Assembly (NCBI GenBank): GCA_002878215.1
Contig: PNJC01000133.1
Location: 1-37,424, forward strand
Reading direction: 5' to 3'
DNA: 37,424 bases
Origin: Hydrogenobaculum sp.
GTDB lineage: Bacteria > Aquificota > Aquificia > Aquificales > Aquificaceae
Positions 8,003 to 16,627 of this stretch are shown piece by piece (positions within the stretch are counted from its first letter, which is position 1; the number at the start of each line of letters is the position of its first letter). The notes below the pieces were generated by a model. That model was not told the origin of the DNA and did not search any database. It saw only the letters and a list, made by a program, of their open reading frames with translations. The position numbers and the translations under genes are program-made.

Positions 8003-8895
8003 GGGTATGTGTAATATCCAAACTTTAAGATATAAAACCTTAACAAAAACCCACCCATTAGTACCAATATAGAAGCCAATACCACAAGAGATTTAGAATG
8101 CTTTTTGATAGCGTATATCTCCAAGAAAAACGGTACTAAAAGTCCAAGTACTACGAAAAATCCCATAAATCCAATAGAAGAAAACATTTTAGAAATTATA
8201 TATTTACCAGCGGCGCTTGATATAAAAAGATAGTTAAAGAAAGCTGAGATTATAATTATCTCCAAAGCAAGTAAGGCTATGTCGAGTTTTTCGTTTTCGT
8301 GAGCGATATTAGAAGGTGATACCAGCATAAAATAAGCTGTGGCAGTGGAAAGAGCGGATACCATAAAAAGTACAGGCAATCCTGGATTTGACCAGAGTGT
8401 TATAGCCGGTGCCGTAGATAACAATAGCCCAGTGTAAACAGCGGTTAAAAGCCCCATAATTCCACTTATGTATCCAAGTTTATCTACCAAAGAAGGGTTT
8501 AAGGTTTTGAGCTTTTGAGAAAAAGGAAAGTTTATAGAAGAAGATATCAAAGAAAGGCCCCATACAGCACCAGCAATAGTATATATCATAATAAACGATG
8601 CACCCCAAAATATCCAACTAGTAGGGTGAGTCCATACAAAAAATGCAAACCAAGGTTTAAGCATGTGTATAAGCAAGAATATACCACCAAAATTTACAAG
8701 CCCAATACCAAGGAGTGTGGATAGACCAAAAAGCAAGGGATGTTTTTCTTTTCTTATAAGATAAAAATAAGAGGATAACGCTCCCATTGAGCCACCCAAT
8801 CCACCTAAAAAAAGATAAACAGCTATCATCCATCCCCAAGACGTCTGATGCACAAAGTGCTGATAATTACCAAAGTACATTGTAAGTCCGTCCAT
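7996..8895 (-). CDS. NrfD/PsrC-family membrane subunit of a sulfur-type molybdoenzyme
   Basis: This is the integral membrane anchor and quinone-interaction subunit of a Psr/Phs/Sre-type reductase. The frame is open from 8958, but the start at 8895 (MDGLTMYFGNYQHF) is preferred because it has a perfect GGAGG 5 nt upstream and matches the family N-terminus; the product is then 299 residues. About eight to nine hydrophobic helices are visible. These include WGWMIAVYLFLGGLGG near the start, as in PsrC, and the FFVWTHPTSWIFWG and WGLSLIS segments. Upstream is the ferredoxin subunit gene, whose stop (8909) lies just before this start. Confidence 0.9.
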   Translation of the reverse strand: MDGLTMYFGNYQHFVHQTSWGWMIAVYLFLGGLGGSMGALSSYFYLIRKEKHPLLFGLSTLLGIGLVNFGGIFLLIHMLKPWFAFFVWTHPTSWIFWGASFIMIYTIAGAVWGLSLISSSINFPFSQKLKTLNPSLVDKLGYISGIMGLLTAVYTGLLLSTAPAITLWSNPGLPVLFMVSALSTATAYFMLVSPSNIAHENEKLDIALLALEIIIISAFFNYLFISSAAGKYIISKMFSSIGFMGFFVVLGLLVPFFLEIYAIKKHSKSLVVLASILVLMGGFLLRFYILKFGYYTYPW

Positions 8896-8908
8896 ATTTA
8901 CCTCCTTT

Positions 8909-9580
8909 TCAAATAGTTTGTTTATAAGGTGGTTCATCAAGATGATGAGATACAACACCTACAGGTGTTTCTTTTGAGGTTACATAAAATACCTTGGGCT
9001 CTGTACCAAGCTGAGGACTTAGCGGTATAGCCTTACCTTCTAATACAAGCCTTGATACGTAAGAATCTACATTTAAATCTCCGAACATACGGCAGTTGGT
9101 AGGACAAGTCTCTACACACGCTGGTTCTAAACCTTCCTTAAGTCTATGGTAGCACCAAGTACATTTATCTATATGAGGTGTGGTATGCCTTGCCTCTTCG
9201 CCGTAAAGTTTTTCACATTCGTCTACATCGTCAGACTCATAGGGATATCTCGCTCCGTAAGGACAAGCTATTACACAAGCCTCACAGCCTATACATCTTT
9301 CGTGATTTACAAGCACAATACCTTCTTCAGTTTTGTAAGTAGCTCCAGTTGGACAAGCGTAATAACAAGGAGTGTTCTGACATTGCATACAAAGATGTGG
9401 AAAAAATACGCGTTTTGCCTCTGGAAACTCACCTATCTCTATTTGCTCTACCTTTGTTCTCCACTTTTCTGACCAATAGGGAGTTTGATTTTCTTGGGCG
9501 CAAGCGGCCATACAAGCGTTGCATCCTACGCAAGAGTTTAAATCCACCACGAACACCCATTTTGGTATAACTTTTTCCAT
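8909..9580 (-). CDS. Ferredoxin (electron-transfer) subunit of a Psr/Phs/Sre/Ttr-type reductase
   Basis: The 223-residue protein is of the DmsB/PsrB/TtrB type, which wires the catalytic subunit to the membrane subunit through four [4Fe-4S] clusters. The four Cys groups are CVGCNACMAAC (about 17-27), CMQCQNTPCYYACP, CIGCEACVIACPYGAR and CTWCYHRLKEGLEPACVETC, in the usual order. It has no signal peptide of its own, which is normal because it is carried out with the TAT-exported catalytic subunit. GGAGG precedes the ATG. It sits 18 nt downstream of the catalytic subunit gene. Confidence 0.92.
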   Translation of the reverse strand: MEKVIPKWVFVVDLNSCVGCNACMAACAQENQTPYWSEKWRTKVEQIEIGEFPEAKRVFFPHLCMQCQNTPCYYACPTGATYKTEEGIVLVNHERCIGCEACVIACPYGARYPYESDDVDECEKLYGEEARHTTPHIDKCTWCYHRLKEGLEPACVETCPTNCRMFGDLNVDSYVSRLVLEGKAIPLSPQLGTEPKVFYVTSKETPVGVVSHHLDEPPYKQTI

Positions 9581-9598
9581 AAAAGCCTCCTAAAATGT

Positions 9599-12412
9599 TT
9601 AAGCCTTAACTACTTTTACAGTAAACTCGTTTGCTCTATATCCACCTATGACAGGCTCTGGTCTATAAGGTATCAAATCGCTTAATGGAGTTCCTAAGCC
9701 ACCACCGTATGTGAGCTTTTTAGAAGAAGCCCCAAAAGACGCTGGTATAAATATCGTATCTGGTCTTATTAGCTTTGTAAGATGCGCCTTACCTTTTACT
9801 TTTAAGTTTGGATACATAGCATTTACAACAACAATTTCATCAGCTTCTTTTATACCAAGGGACTTTGCTTTTTGCTCATTAATCCATATACCGTAATAAA
9901 CACCTTCTCTCCACTTTCCTATGCTTACTAAAATAGGATTATCCACTGTAGCAGCACAAGTATGAGATTGTAGCGGTATTTTACCGTGAGTTATAAAAAA
10001 TTCGTTTTCTTCAAGCTTCACGTCTTCTGGCGCTATATCACCTTTCCATTTGGGTGGTATGTAAGCGATGAGTGGGTCGTAGTTTGGTTTATAGCCAAAC
10101 ATATTTTGTAAGGTGGCAAATATGTTTGAATAAATTTCCATACGCCCGCTTGGAGTAGGTACAGGTTGATGCCACGGGACGGAGTATTTAGCCATAAGCT
10201 CTTCTCTATCCATTACATTTATTACACCGTTTCTTGATATTTCCTCATCAAGCTCTTTTACGGATTTTGTCACTCCTTTATACTCTTTTAGCTCATCAGC
10301 TACCATTCTAAGTTGAAGTTCTCTTATGGCTGGTACTATTGTATGGTATTTGTTCCAAGACTCTTCACATTTTTGATTGAGTTCTTTTTTGTCCCATTTC
10401 CAATACTGATAAATTTCTGCCATTTTGTCAAGCCAAGGTGCATTCAGAGCTTTTGATAGCATGTACATAAAATCCAAAGCGTGCATTTCATCACCGTCTT
10501 TTTCCATGGCAGCTTCCCTTGTACCAAAAGTATAATCGTGAGATGTGTTTATATCAAAAATAATATCTTTCTTTAGTATATATGGTATGTCTGGGAAAAT
10601 AACGTCCGCATATAGCATGGTATCTGAAGGCATGGTATCAAAGCCTACCACCAAATCAAGATTTGTTAAAAACTCTTTCCATCTTTGGGTTTCCACATCA
10701 CCTCTTATAAGATTTAGAGCATATATAAAAAGGGCTTTTATCTGATATGGTTGACCGTTCCAAAAAACCTCTTTCTTGGTAGATTCATAAAAGCCGTTGT
10801 CTGTAATATAAGGAAACACGGTAGCTTCTTTCCCTTTTGAAAGTTCTGTTTGTAAGTAGGCCCATTGGATAGACGGGTATCCATGTGTCCAAGCTTTTGG
10901 ATTAAAAAAGTATTTAAAACCAACGTCCAAAACCCTAAGCATTCCTGGTATGTCTACGTCTGGATAGCCTTTGATGGGTATGGTGATTTTGTTGCCGTTT
11001 TTCTTTGTAAAATCAAAAAAATCTTTTATAAGCATCTTGTAGCTTCCACCCGTTATCCAAGTACCTGGCTTATCGTATCCACTCGTTATAGCTTGTATAA
11101 TAGCCAACGTTTTTCTTAGTTGAATGGTATTTTCATACCTAGAGTCGTAAATTCCCGGTTCTATGATGGCTGGTTTCATAGTGGCAAACTCTACGGCGAC
11201 TCTTTTTATGGTGGAGGCTGGTACATCGGTTATTTTGGAAGCCCACTCCGGTGTATAGTCTTTTGTATAGTCTATAAGATACTCAAATACGGTTTTTACG
11301 CTTTTGCCGTTTACATTGAGATTGTTTGTAAAAAGTGCTGGTTTTAGGTTTTTACCATCCTTAGATATTTTGTTTGTATTGTAAAAGCCAAATACTTTTT
11401 GAACAGAACCAGATATTTCATCGTAAACATACCAAGCTTCTACAGCACCGTCTTTATCTACATCAGACAAAAGTTGTAAATTTCCCTTCTCATCTTTGTA
11501 AGCCAAAAACGGAGCGTTTGTAAAATATCTAAGGATTTCTTCATCGTACAAAGGCTTACCGTCTTTTTGCTCTCTTAATATTACATGAAGCATAGCCAAA
11601 GCAAAAGCGTTGTCTGTGCCAGGTCTTATAGGAATCCATTCATCCGCTTTAGCGGCAAGTTCTGATGCTCTTGGGTCTAATACCACAACCTTTGCGCCGT
11701 TTTTAATACCAGCCCCAAACCTATGGGCTCTTCCTGTTGATATACCAGCCAAAGAACCGTTGCTTCTAACTGCCAATATATACTTTGCTCTATCGTAATC
11801 GCATACCACCTCATCGTGGGTGTTGTAGTTTCCAAACACCGTATGAAGACCCAAATGCTCTGAACCAACACAATGCTGTATAGGAGAACCATAAAGCGTC
11901 GGTATTTGAGCAGCTAACACAAAAGGTAAAAGATATGTACCGTAGAAAGCGCATCCTTGCCATCCTCCCATTAAAGCCATTTCATAAGGTTTTATATTTT
12001 TTAGCTTGTTCATCATGTAATCAAAAGCTTCTTCCCACGTTGCCTCTTTAAACTTCCATTCGCCTCTTTTAGAGCCTTCAATCCTTATGAGAGGTTTTTT
12101 AATGCGGTCTTTATCGTATATGTAAGATATACCGCTTTGACCTCTAGCGCATGCAACACCTCTGTTGTAAGGATGATGAATATTGCCTTCTATTTTCATA
12201 AGCCTATTTGGTTTGCCATCTACATAAGCTACCCTTACTTTTATACCGCAGATGTTTGCGCAAAAATTACATATATTTGGTTTGTAAGCGTATTTAATGT
12301 TTTTAGTTTGTATTGCCTTTGCCTGTTCTGGGGTTAGCAACTTTTTACCCACCAGCGTAGCAACACCAGTAGCAGCCATTCCCTTCAAAAAACCACGCCT
12401 TGTAACGTTCAT
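9599..12412 (-). CDS. Molybdopterin oxidoreductase catalytic subunit (polysulfide/sulfur/thiosulfate reductase type)
   Basis: This 937-residue member of the DMSO reductase superfamily carries bis-MGD molybdenum. A twin-arginine signal, TRRGFLKG, is at residues 4-11, so it acts on the outer face of the membrane. The [4Fe-4S] ligands are C48, C51, C55 and C88 (CNFCANIC...CARGQSG). C181, in SPIQHCVGSEHLG, is in the place of the Mo-coordinating Cys of PsrA/PhsA/ArrA-type enzymes. The C-terminal cofactor-binding domain has ITHGKIPLQSHTCAA and PASFGASSKKLTYGGG. The partner order catalytic-FeS-NrfD is that of polysulfide, sulfur (SreABC), thiosulfate and tetrathionate reductases. I cannot decide the substrate from sequence; arsenate is less likely because ArrA loci usually lack NrfD. 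Confidence 0.9.
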   Translation of the reverse strand: MNVTRRGFLKGMAATGVATLVGKKLLTPEQAKAIQTKNIKYAYKPNICNFCANICGIKVRVAYVDGKPNRLMKIEGNIHHPYNRGVACARGQSGISYIYDKDRIKKPLIRIEGSKRGEWKFKEATWEEAFDYMMNKLKNIKPYEMALMGGWQGCAFYGTYLLPFVLAAQIPTLYGSPIQHCVGSEHLGLHTVFGNYNTHDEVVCDYDRAKYILAVRSNGSLAGISTGRAHRFGAGIKNGAKVVVLDPRASELAAKADEWIPIRPGTDNAFALAMLHVILREQKDGKPLYDEEILRYFTNAPFLAYKDEKGNLQLLSDVDKDGAVEAWYVYDEISGSVQKVFGFYNTNKISKDGKNLKPALFTNNLNVNGKSVKTVFEYLIDYTKDYTPEWASKITDVPASTIKRVAVEFATMKPAIIEPGIYDSRYENTIQLRKTLAIIQAITSGYDKPGTWITGGSYKMLIKDFFDFTKKNGNKITIPIKGYPDVDIPGMLRVLDVGFKYFFNPKAWTHGYPSIQWAYLQTELSKGKEATVFPYITDNGFYESTKKEVFWNGQPYQIKALFIYALNLIRGDVETQRWKEFLTNLDLVVGFDTMPSDTMLYADVIFPDIPYILKKDIIFDINTSHDYTFGTREAAMEKDGDEMHALDFMYMLSKALNAPWLDKMAEIYQYWKWDKKELNQKCEESWNKYHTIVPAIRELQLRMVADELKEYKGVTKSVKELDEEISRNGVINVMDREELMAKYSVPWHQPVPTPSGRMEIYSNIFATLQNMFGYKPNYDPLIAYIPPKWKGDIAPEDVKLEENEFFITHGKIPLQSHTCAATVDNPILVSIGKWREGVYYGIWINEQKAKSLGIKEADEIVVVNAMYPNLKVKGKAHLTKLIRPDTIFIPASFGASSKKLTYGGGLGTPLSDLIPYRPEPVIGGYRANEFTVKVVKA

Positions 12413-12456
12413 AACAAACCTCCAAGTTAATACTAACTAAATCAAGCTCTAATAAT

Positions 12457-12485
12457 ATAATGACACTAAACAAAGAAAAAGTCAA
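12457..12485 (-). promoter_or_regulatory. candidate promoter of the molybdoenzyme operon
   Basis: On the minus strand, TTGACT (12480-12485), a 17-nt spacer and CATTAT (12457-12462) lie about 45 nt upstream of the catalytic-subunit ATG, which has its own GGAGG site. The -35 matches consensus at five of six positions, the -10 at four. Confidence 0.5.
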
Positions 12486-12538
12486 TATATTTATTTAGAA
12501 ATAACGATAAAACAAGATTTTTATAAAAATTTTATATT

Positions 12539-13012
12539 TTAAGATAAAAGAACATCTTTCTCTATAATAGGGTGTACAAAACCTTTCAAAGAGGATTTAT
12601 ACCTTATTAAATCCCTAACTATGGTGGAGCTTATATGTATGTATTCTTGGCTTGGCATCATAAAAAGCGTTTCAAGACCCCCCAGTATATAATTACTCAT
12701 CGATATTTGAAGCTCGTATTCAAAATCCGTAAAAAGCCTCACACCTCTTACCACAAGCTTTATATTTTTTGATTTGGCATACTCAACCAACGTGGTATCA
12801 AAGATCTCCACATAGACATTTTTTAAATTTTCGGCTTTTAGCATCTTATCAAAAAGATGCTTCCTAAGGTTGGCTTCAAACATTGGATTTTTGTGAGGGT
12901 TTCTCGCTATTGCTATAAATACTTTATCAAAGATACAAGAGGTCCTTTTTACTATATCAAGGTGTCCTAAGTGAGGTGGGTCAAAAGTCCCTGGATATAT
13001 AACTTGGCTCAA
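12539..13012 (-). CDS. coaD: Phosphopantetheine adenylyltransferase
   Basis: CoaD joins ATP and 4'-phosphopantetheine to make dephospho-CoA, the penultimate step of coenzyme A synthesis, in the cytoplasm. The 157-residue length is standard. The nucleotidyltransferase motif is YPGTFDPPHLGHLDI at residues 6-20 (HxGH form). VVRGVRLFTDFEYELQISMSN and the C-terminal ISSTIVRDL are the other family marks. The start codon is TTG at 13012, overlapping the TGA of the FrdB-like gene by 4 nt, so it is the last gene of that operon. Confidence 0.95.
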   Translation of the reverse strand: MSQVIYPGTFDPPHLGHLDIVKRTSCIFDKVFIAIARNPHKNPMFEANLRKHLFDKMLKAENLKNVYVEIFDTTLVEYAKSKNIKLVVRGVRLFTDFEYELQISMSNYILGGLETLFMMPSQEYIHISSTIVRDLIRYKSSLKGFVHPIIEKDVLLS

Positions 13013-13659
13013 CTATCCAAAAGCTCCCTTATCAAAGTGGCAGGTTTTACCTCTTTAGGACATGCGTTGTTACACTTGTTGCAAGAAAGACAATGCAATA
13101 TCAAAGTGTCTTTTGCCTCCAAAAGTCTGATATCGTGCTCACGGTCTCTAGGGTCTACAAAAAGCCTATAGAGTTTGGCAAAGAACAAAGGACCGGCATA
13201 ATCTTTATCTGTAACTTCTGGACAAAAGCTCTGACAAGCATAACACAATATACAATCCGAAGCTTCTTCTATTTTTTTGCTAAGCTCCTGATTTATTTTT
13301 AAATTATTTTCAACAGGTGTTATCCAAGCTTTATAAGCTTTTATTCGATGAGACATATTTGAAGTATCTATAACCAAATCTTTCACAATTTCAGCGTTGT
13401 TTAAAGGTTCTAAAACCGTTGGACTTTCCTCTAAAGCATAGGACAACGCCTGCTCTTTGCAGATAAGCTTAGGAAAACCATTCACATTTACAGCACAAGT
13501 ACCACATATACCAGCCCCGCAAAACTGTCTAAAAGCCAAAGAAGGATCTATATACTCTTTTATGTACTTTAAAGCGTCTAAAAGTGTCATACCTTCTTTG
13601 TAGGGCACTTCGAAAGTTTCAAACCTATCTTGTCTTCTAATGCTAAGCTTAAGCTTCAT
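13009..13659 (-). CDS. Succinate dehydrogenase/fumarate reductase iron-sulfur subunit
   Basis: This is an SdhB/FrdB-type protein that carries electrons between the flavoprotein and the quinone site. A plant-type [2Fe-2S] domain comes first (FCGAGICGTCAVNVNG...LIC). It is followed by CILCYACQSFCP and HCLSCNKCNNACP for the [4Fe-4S] and [3Fe-4S] or second [4Fe-4S] clusters. The frame is open to 13722, but the ATG at 13659 (MKLKLSIRR) is the likely start. It overlaps the upstream stop as ATGA, follows GGAG, and gives the usual N-terminus and 216 residues. The flavoprotein partner is not in the window. It lies oddly between a glycosyltransferase fusion and coaD. Confidence 0.88.
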   Translation of the reverse strand: MKLKLSIRRQDRFETFEVPYKEGMTLLDALKYIKEYIDPSLAFRQFCGAGICGTCAVNVNGFPKLICKEQALSYALEESPTVLEPLNNAEIVKDLVIDTSNMSHRIKAYKAWITPVENNLKINQELSKKIEEASDCILCYACQSFCPEVTDKDYAGPLFFAKLYRLFVDPRDREHDIRLLEAKDTLILHCLSCNKCNNACPKEVKPATLIRELLDS

Positions 13660-15854
13660 TTCTCCAAATATGTGTTTACTATATATTCTCTTCTCATAAC
13701 GTTGGTCTGGATAAGTTCCCAAAGAACATCTAATCTTTTAAACCAGTAGTTGTTTATGGGCTTTTTAGAGGCTAGTACTATGCCAAATTGACCGTGTAAA
13801 GAAAAAGAGTTTAATATTGGTTTCATATAGTTATAAATATATGTTTCCATACCAGCTGGGTTTATGTTCATCTGCTGGTTGTTTCCGGTGTTTAGAGTCA
13901 GTACCGGAGGGGGACCCATTATTTGCACTATATCACCCGGGAAAAGCGGCGTAGCGTTAGCATGTGTATAGCCAAATCCAGCTTTCCTAAGAGCTATCTC
14001 TAACCCCCTTGCACTCACTCTATTTAAGGTAAATTCGTAATCTCCATCTTCCACAGACCAGTCTAAGCCTTTTCTAACTTTCACATAAGGTCTGTCTTTG
14101 TTAGAAAATGTAAATATAGCTACTCCATCTTCTTCTATCAAATCTTTAACAGCCTCAAAAAACTCATACGGGTATTCCAAGTTTCCTATCACATTTTCTA
14201 AAATCACAATACCAAAAGTTCCCCATCTATCTTTTAGGCTTTTAAGATATTGATGATCCAAACTCTTAGCACTATCTACGCTTATATTTTTAAGAGCCTT
14301 TCTAACCTTTTCTGTTTGAGCTTCACTTCTCTCCACACCGTATGCTTCTATACCAAGAAGTTCACTAGCCACAGCAAGAAGCTTACCAGCGTTAAAACCA
14401 ACATCAAGCATCTTTTTGCCTTTCAGTTTGGGCTCTACATCAAGCAAAGCTCTTATAGTGGGATAGGTGTATATGGTAAATATGTTGGTAATGCCAAGTT
14501 TTTCTTTGTTGTCAATATTGTCAATATCTTCTATATCTTTAGTATCGTAAAAAGGTTTTAGCTGCTCTTTGTTTAGTATATCGTCCAATGTTTTTTTAGC
14601 TTTTCTTGGTAAAGAGAATATAGAACCACAAACGCTACACTCCCATAGCCTATATCCCCAAGACTTTTCAACCTCTTCAAAATATACGTTTGTTTCTTTA
14701 CAGATTGGACACTCAGTGGGTATATCTTTGTCCGGATTTTCTATATAATGCACTATCGTTTTAAACTTGAAAATAACTTCATCTACATCTATGTTATCAA
14801 AACAAGGGCTGTAAAATTTCTGTTTTATTTGGGCTTCCTGACAAGGTCCCGCTACAGCGTGCATAATACAAGGGGCAGAACATGTATTGCCAAGATATTT
14901 AGCATAGACTGGTTGCGATGTGGTATAGCTCATCTTAGGGAAGTGTTGGGCTTCTGGGGCTACACCACCAGATATTACTACGCAAGGTTTTTTAAGAGCC
15001 GCTGCTATATGGGGTACAACCGTATCAGCGGAGATAACTCCGTCTACTTCTTGAATTGCCGCTACAAGATACTGAGGTTTTTCCATGTAAGGGGATAGGT
15101 TTTCCACATCCATCATATAAAGTTCTTTTGATATATCTACAGCGGGAGCTTCCCATTTTGGATGAGCGGTAATAAAAACATACTCATCCTTCATTTTGTC
15201 TATTATTTTTGATACAAGGTAAGGAGGTAAGCTTCTATGTATAGAGGAAGCTACCATGTGCGCCATTATTATTTTTTTACCGGGGTTTTCGTCCCTTATT
15301 TTTTGTATTATTGGCTTCATATAATCTATTGCTTCTTGCTTTGGCACTACAACCGGGTCTTTATCTGTTATATCGAACTGTCTTAGCTTGGCAGCCCAAA
15401 AATCTACCAAATTCATATAGTTGTAAAAGTAAGAGCCAACGTATTCGTAGCAGTCCGTATAATAATCTACTTCTTTAAACCTTGTGTAAGGAACTGGAGT
15501 ATATATAAATTCATCTACATAAGGGTTGCCTTCCAATAGATTATACCCTTGTCTTGTTTCCATTATTATATAGCTTTTAGGATACTTCTTTTTAAGATGT
15601 TTTAATATCGGTGTAAACATCAAAGAGTCACCAAGGGCGAACAAGTTTAATATCAGTAAACTTTTTCCGTTTAAATCTTCACCGTAGTATTCTTTAGGGA
15701 GTTCTGGCACTTTTGTTTGTTCATAGTTATCTCTTGGAAGTTGTGCCATCAAGTCACGGGCTATCACATATCTACTTTTTTCCATGAATGTATGAAAATC
15801 TGCTCCGCCAGCGTAAGGCTGTTTAAAGGTTCTTTTTACTCTTATTATCTCCAT
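13656..15854 (-). CDS. Glycosyltransferase family 9 / zinc ribbon / SAM methyltransferase fusion protein
   Basis: This 732-residue protein has three parts. Residues 60 to about 370 look like GT9 (ADP-heptose LPS heptosyltransferase fold): LLILNLFALGDSLMFTPIL at the N-terminal loop, and VISADTVVPHIAAALKKPCV for the donor site. Residues 382-409 form a zinc-ribbon (CPIC...CSVCG). Residues about 480-640 are a class I methyltransferase, with motif I LDVGFNAGK (483-491) and an acidic residue after YGV (E508). The remaining C-terminal part is unassigned. Transfer of a sugar to a surface glycan or protein plus methylation is inferred; the acceptor is unknown. It starts 1 nt after sapC and overlaps the FrdB-like start by 4 nt. 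Confidence 0.8.
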   Translation of the reverse strand: MEIIRVKRTFKQPYAGGADFHTFMEKSRYVIARDLMAQLPRDNYEQTKVPELPKEYYGEDLNGKSLLILNLFALGDSLMFTPILKHLKKKYPKSYIIMETRQGYNLLEGNPYVDEFIYTPVPYTRFKEVDYYTDCYEYVGSYFYNYMNLVDFWAAKLRQFDITDKDPVVVPKQEAIDYMKPIIQKIRDENPGKKIIMAHMVASSIHRSLPPYLVSKIIDKMKDEYVFITAHPKWEAPAVDISKELYMMDVENLSPYMEKPQYLVAAIQEVDGVISADTVVPHIAAALKKPCVVISGGVAPEAQHFPKMSYTTSQPVYAKYLGNTCSAPCIMHAVAGPCQEAQIKQKFYSPCFDNIDVDEVIFKFKTIVHYIENPDKDIPTECPICKETNVYFEEVEKSWGYRLWECSVCGSIFSLPRKAKKTLDDILNKEQLKPFYDTKDIEDIDNIDNKEKLGITNIFTIYTYPTIRALLDVEPKLKGKKMLDVGFNAGKLLAVASELLGIEAYGVERSEAQTEKVRKALKNISVDSAKSLDHQYLKSLKDRWGTFGIVILENVIGNLEYPYEFFEAVKDLIEEDGVAIFTFSNKDRPYVKVRKGLDWSVEDGDYEFTLNRVSARGLEIALRKAGFGYTHANATPLFPGDIVQIMGPPPVLTLNTGNNQQMNINPAGMETYIYNYMKPILNSFSLHGQFGIVLASKKPINNYWFKRLDVLWELIQTNVMRREYIVNTYLEK

Positions 15855-15855
15855 A

Positions 15856-16560
15856 TTAACCCATCCTCTTTAAATATCTTATAAATTCCACATTCATAAG
15901 AGAAGATGCTACGTTGTATATTACAGGTGTAACACCTCTTCTTGTAAGATCGTACAGCTTCTCCGGAGATATACCAAGAAGCACACCTGGGTCTGGCATC
16001 ACTGCACCTTCTATAAGAAACTTTTCATCGTCATCTATTTTTAACTCTAAATCTGTTTGTCTTAAGATTTTAAGATCGTGCATCTCTTTTATAAGGTTTG
16101 CCGCTATTTCAAAATCCTGATAAAAACCAAGAGCCATTTGAGATATTTTTTGAAGATGTTCTGTGGCCTCTCCAAGAACATTTACAAACTCTATTTCTTC
16201 GCATTCGGTGGATTCTTCTGGCATCTTATCGTAAAATACCACTACGTTGTTGGTAGCCCTATCTCTTATAGCACCAAAAGGATAAAAATCAAGCACTTTT
16301 GGCTTATGGTCTATCTTCCATTTACCGTCTTTTGTAAGATAGTGGTTTACATCGCCTCCCAAAACAGCGAAAGCCGCAAAAACCCCTTCGTGATGAGCAA
16401 ACACAATGGGATAAAGGGCTGCTAAATAAACCAACTCAGACATGCCAACCGGTACTATTGTGAAATCCCTACTAAAAGAGTAGTTTTTCGGCATGCAAAT
16501 TTCTAAAGGTTTGTCCTCCACCGTATTTATAACTTTCGGGTAATTGTATATACCTAACAT
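15856..16560 (-). CDS. SapC family protein
   Basis: The 234 residues match the SapC family (first named at the surface-layer locus of Campylobacter fetus). Seen here are DFTIVPVGMSELVYLAALYPIVFA followed by an AAFAVLGG strand, KWKIDHKPKVLDFYPFGA, and the later LIEGAVMPDPG. The biochemical function of the family is not established. There is no signal peptide. The neighbour is a glycosyltransferase/methyltransferase fusion starting 1 nt downstream, which suggests a joint role in cell-surface modification. A TATAAT lies 6 nt before the ATG and no Shine-Dalgarno is visible, so a leaderless mRNA is likely. An internal ATG (MPKNYSF) would also be family-compatible, but it too lacks a ribosome binding site. 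Confidence 0.75.
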   Translation of the reverse strand: MLGIYNYPKVINTVEDKPLEICMPKNYSFSRDFTIVPVGMSELVYLAALYPIVFAHHEGVFAAFAVLGGDVNHYLTKDGKWKIDHKPKVLDFYPFGAIRDRATNNVVVFYDKMPEESTECEEIEFVNVLGEATEHLQKISQMALGFYQDFEIAANLIKEMHDLKILRQTDLELKIDDDEKFLIEGAVMPDPGVLLGISPEKLYDLTRRGVTPVIYNVASSLMNVEFIRYLKRMG

Positions 16561-16566
16561 AAAATA

Positions 16567-16572
16567 ATTATA
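16567..16572 (-). promoter_or_regulatory. -10 box of the sapC operon, leaderless geometry
   Basis: A perfect TATAAT on the minus strand ends 6 nt before the sapC ATG at 16560. The best -35 is poor (TTCAAG at 18 nt). The predicted transcript begins at the start codon. Confidence 0.5.
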
Positions 16573-16627
16573 GCATAGATATCGTAAAAGCTTGAAAAAT
16601 TCAAAAATTTTTTATATTTAATATGAT

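Noticed and set aside
12500-12538. AT-only inverted repeat downstream of coaD considered as a terminator
   Set aside because: ATTTTTATAAAAAT-type palindromes arise easily in AT-rich DNA and lack a GC stem.
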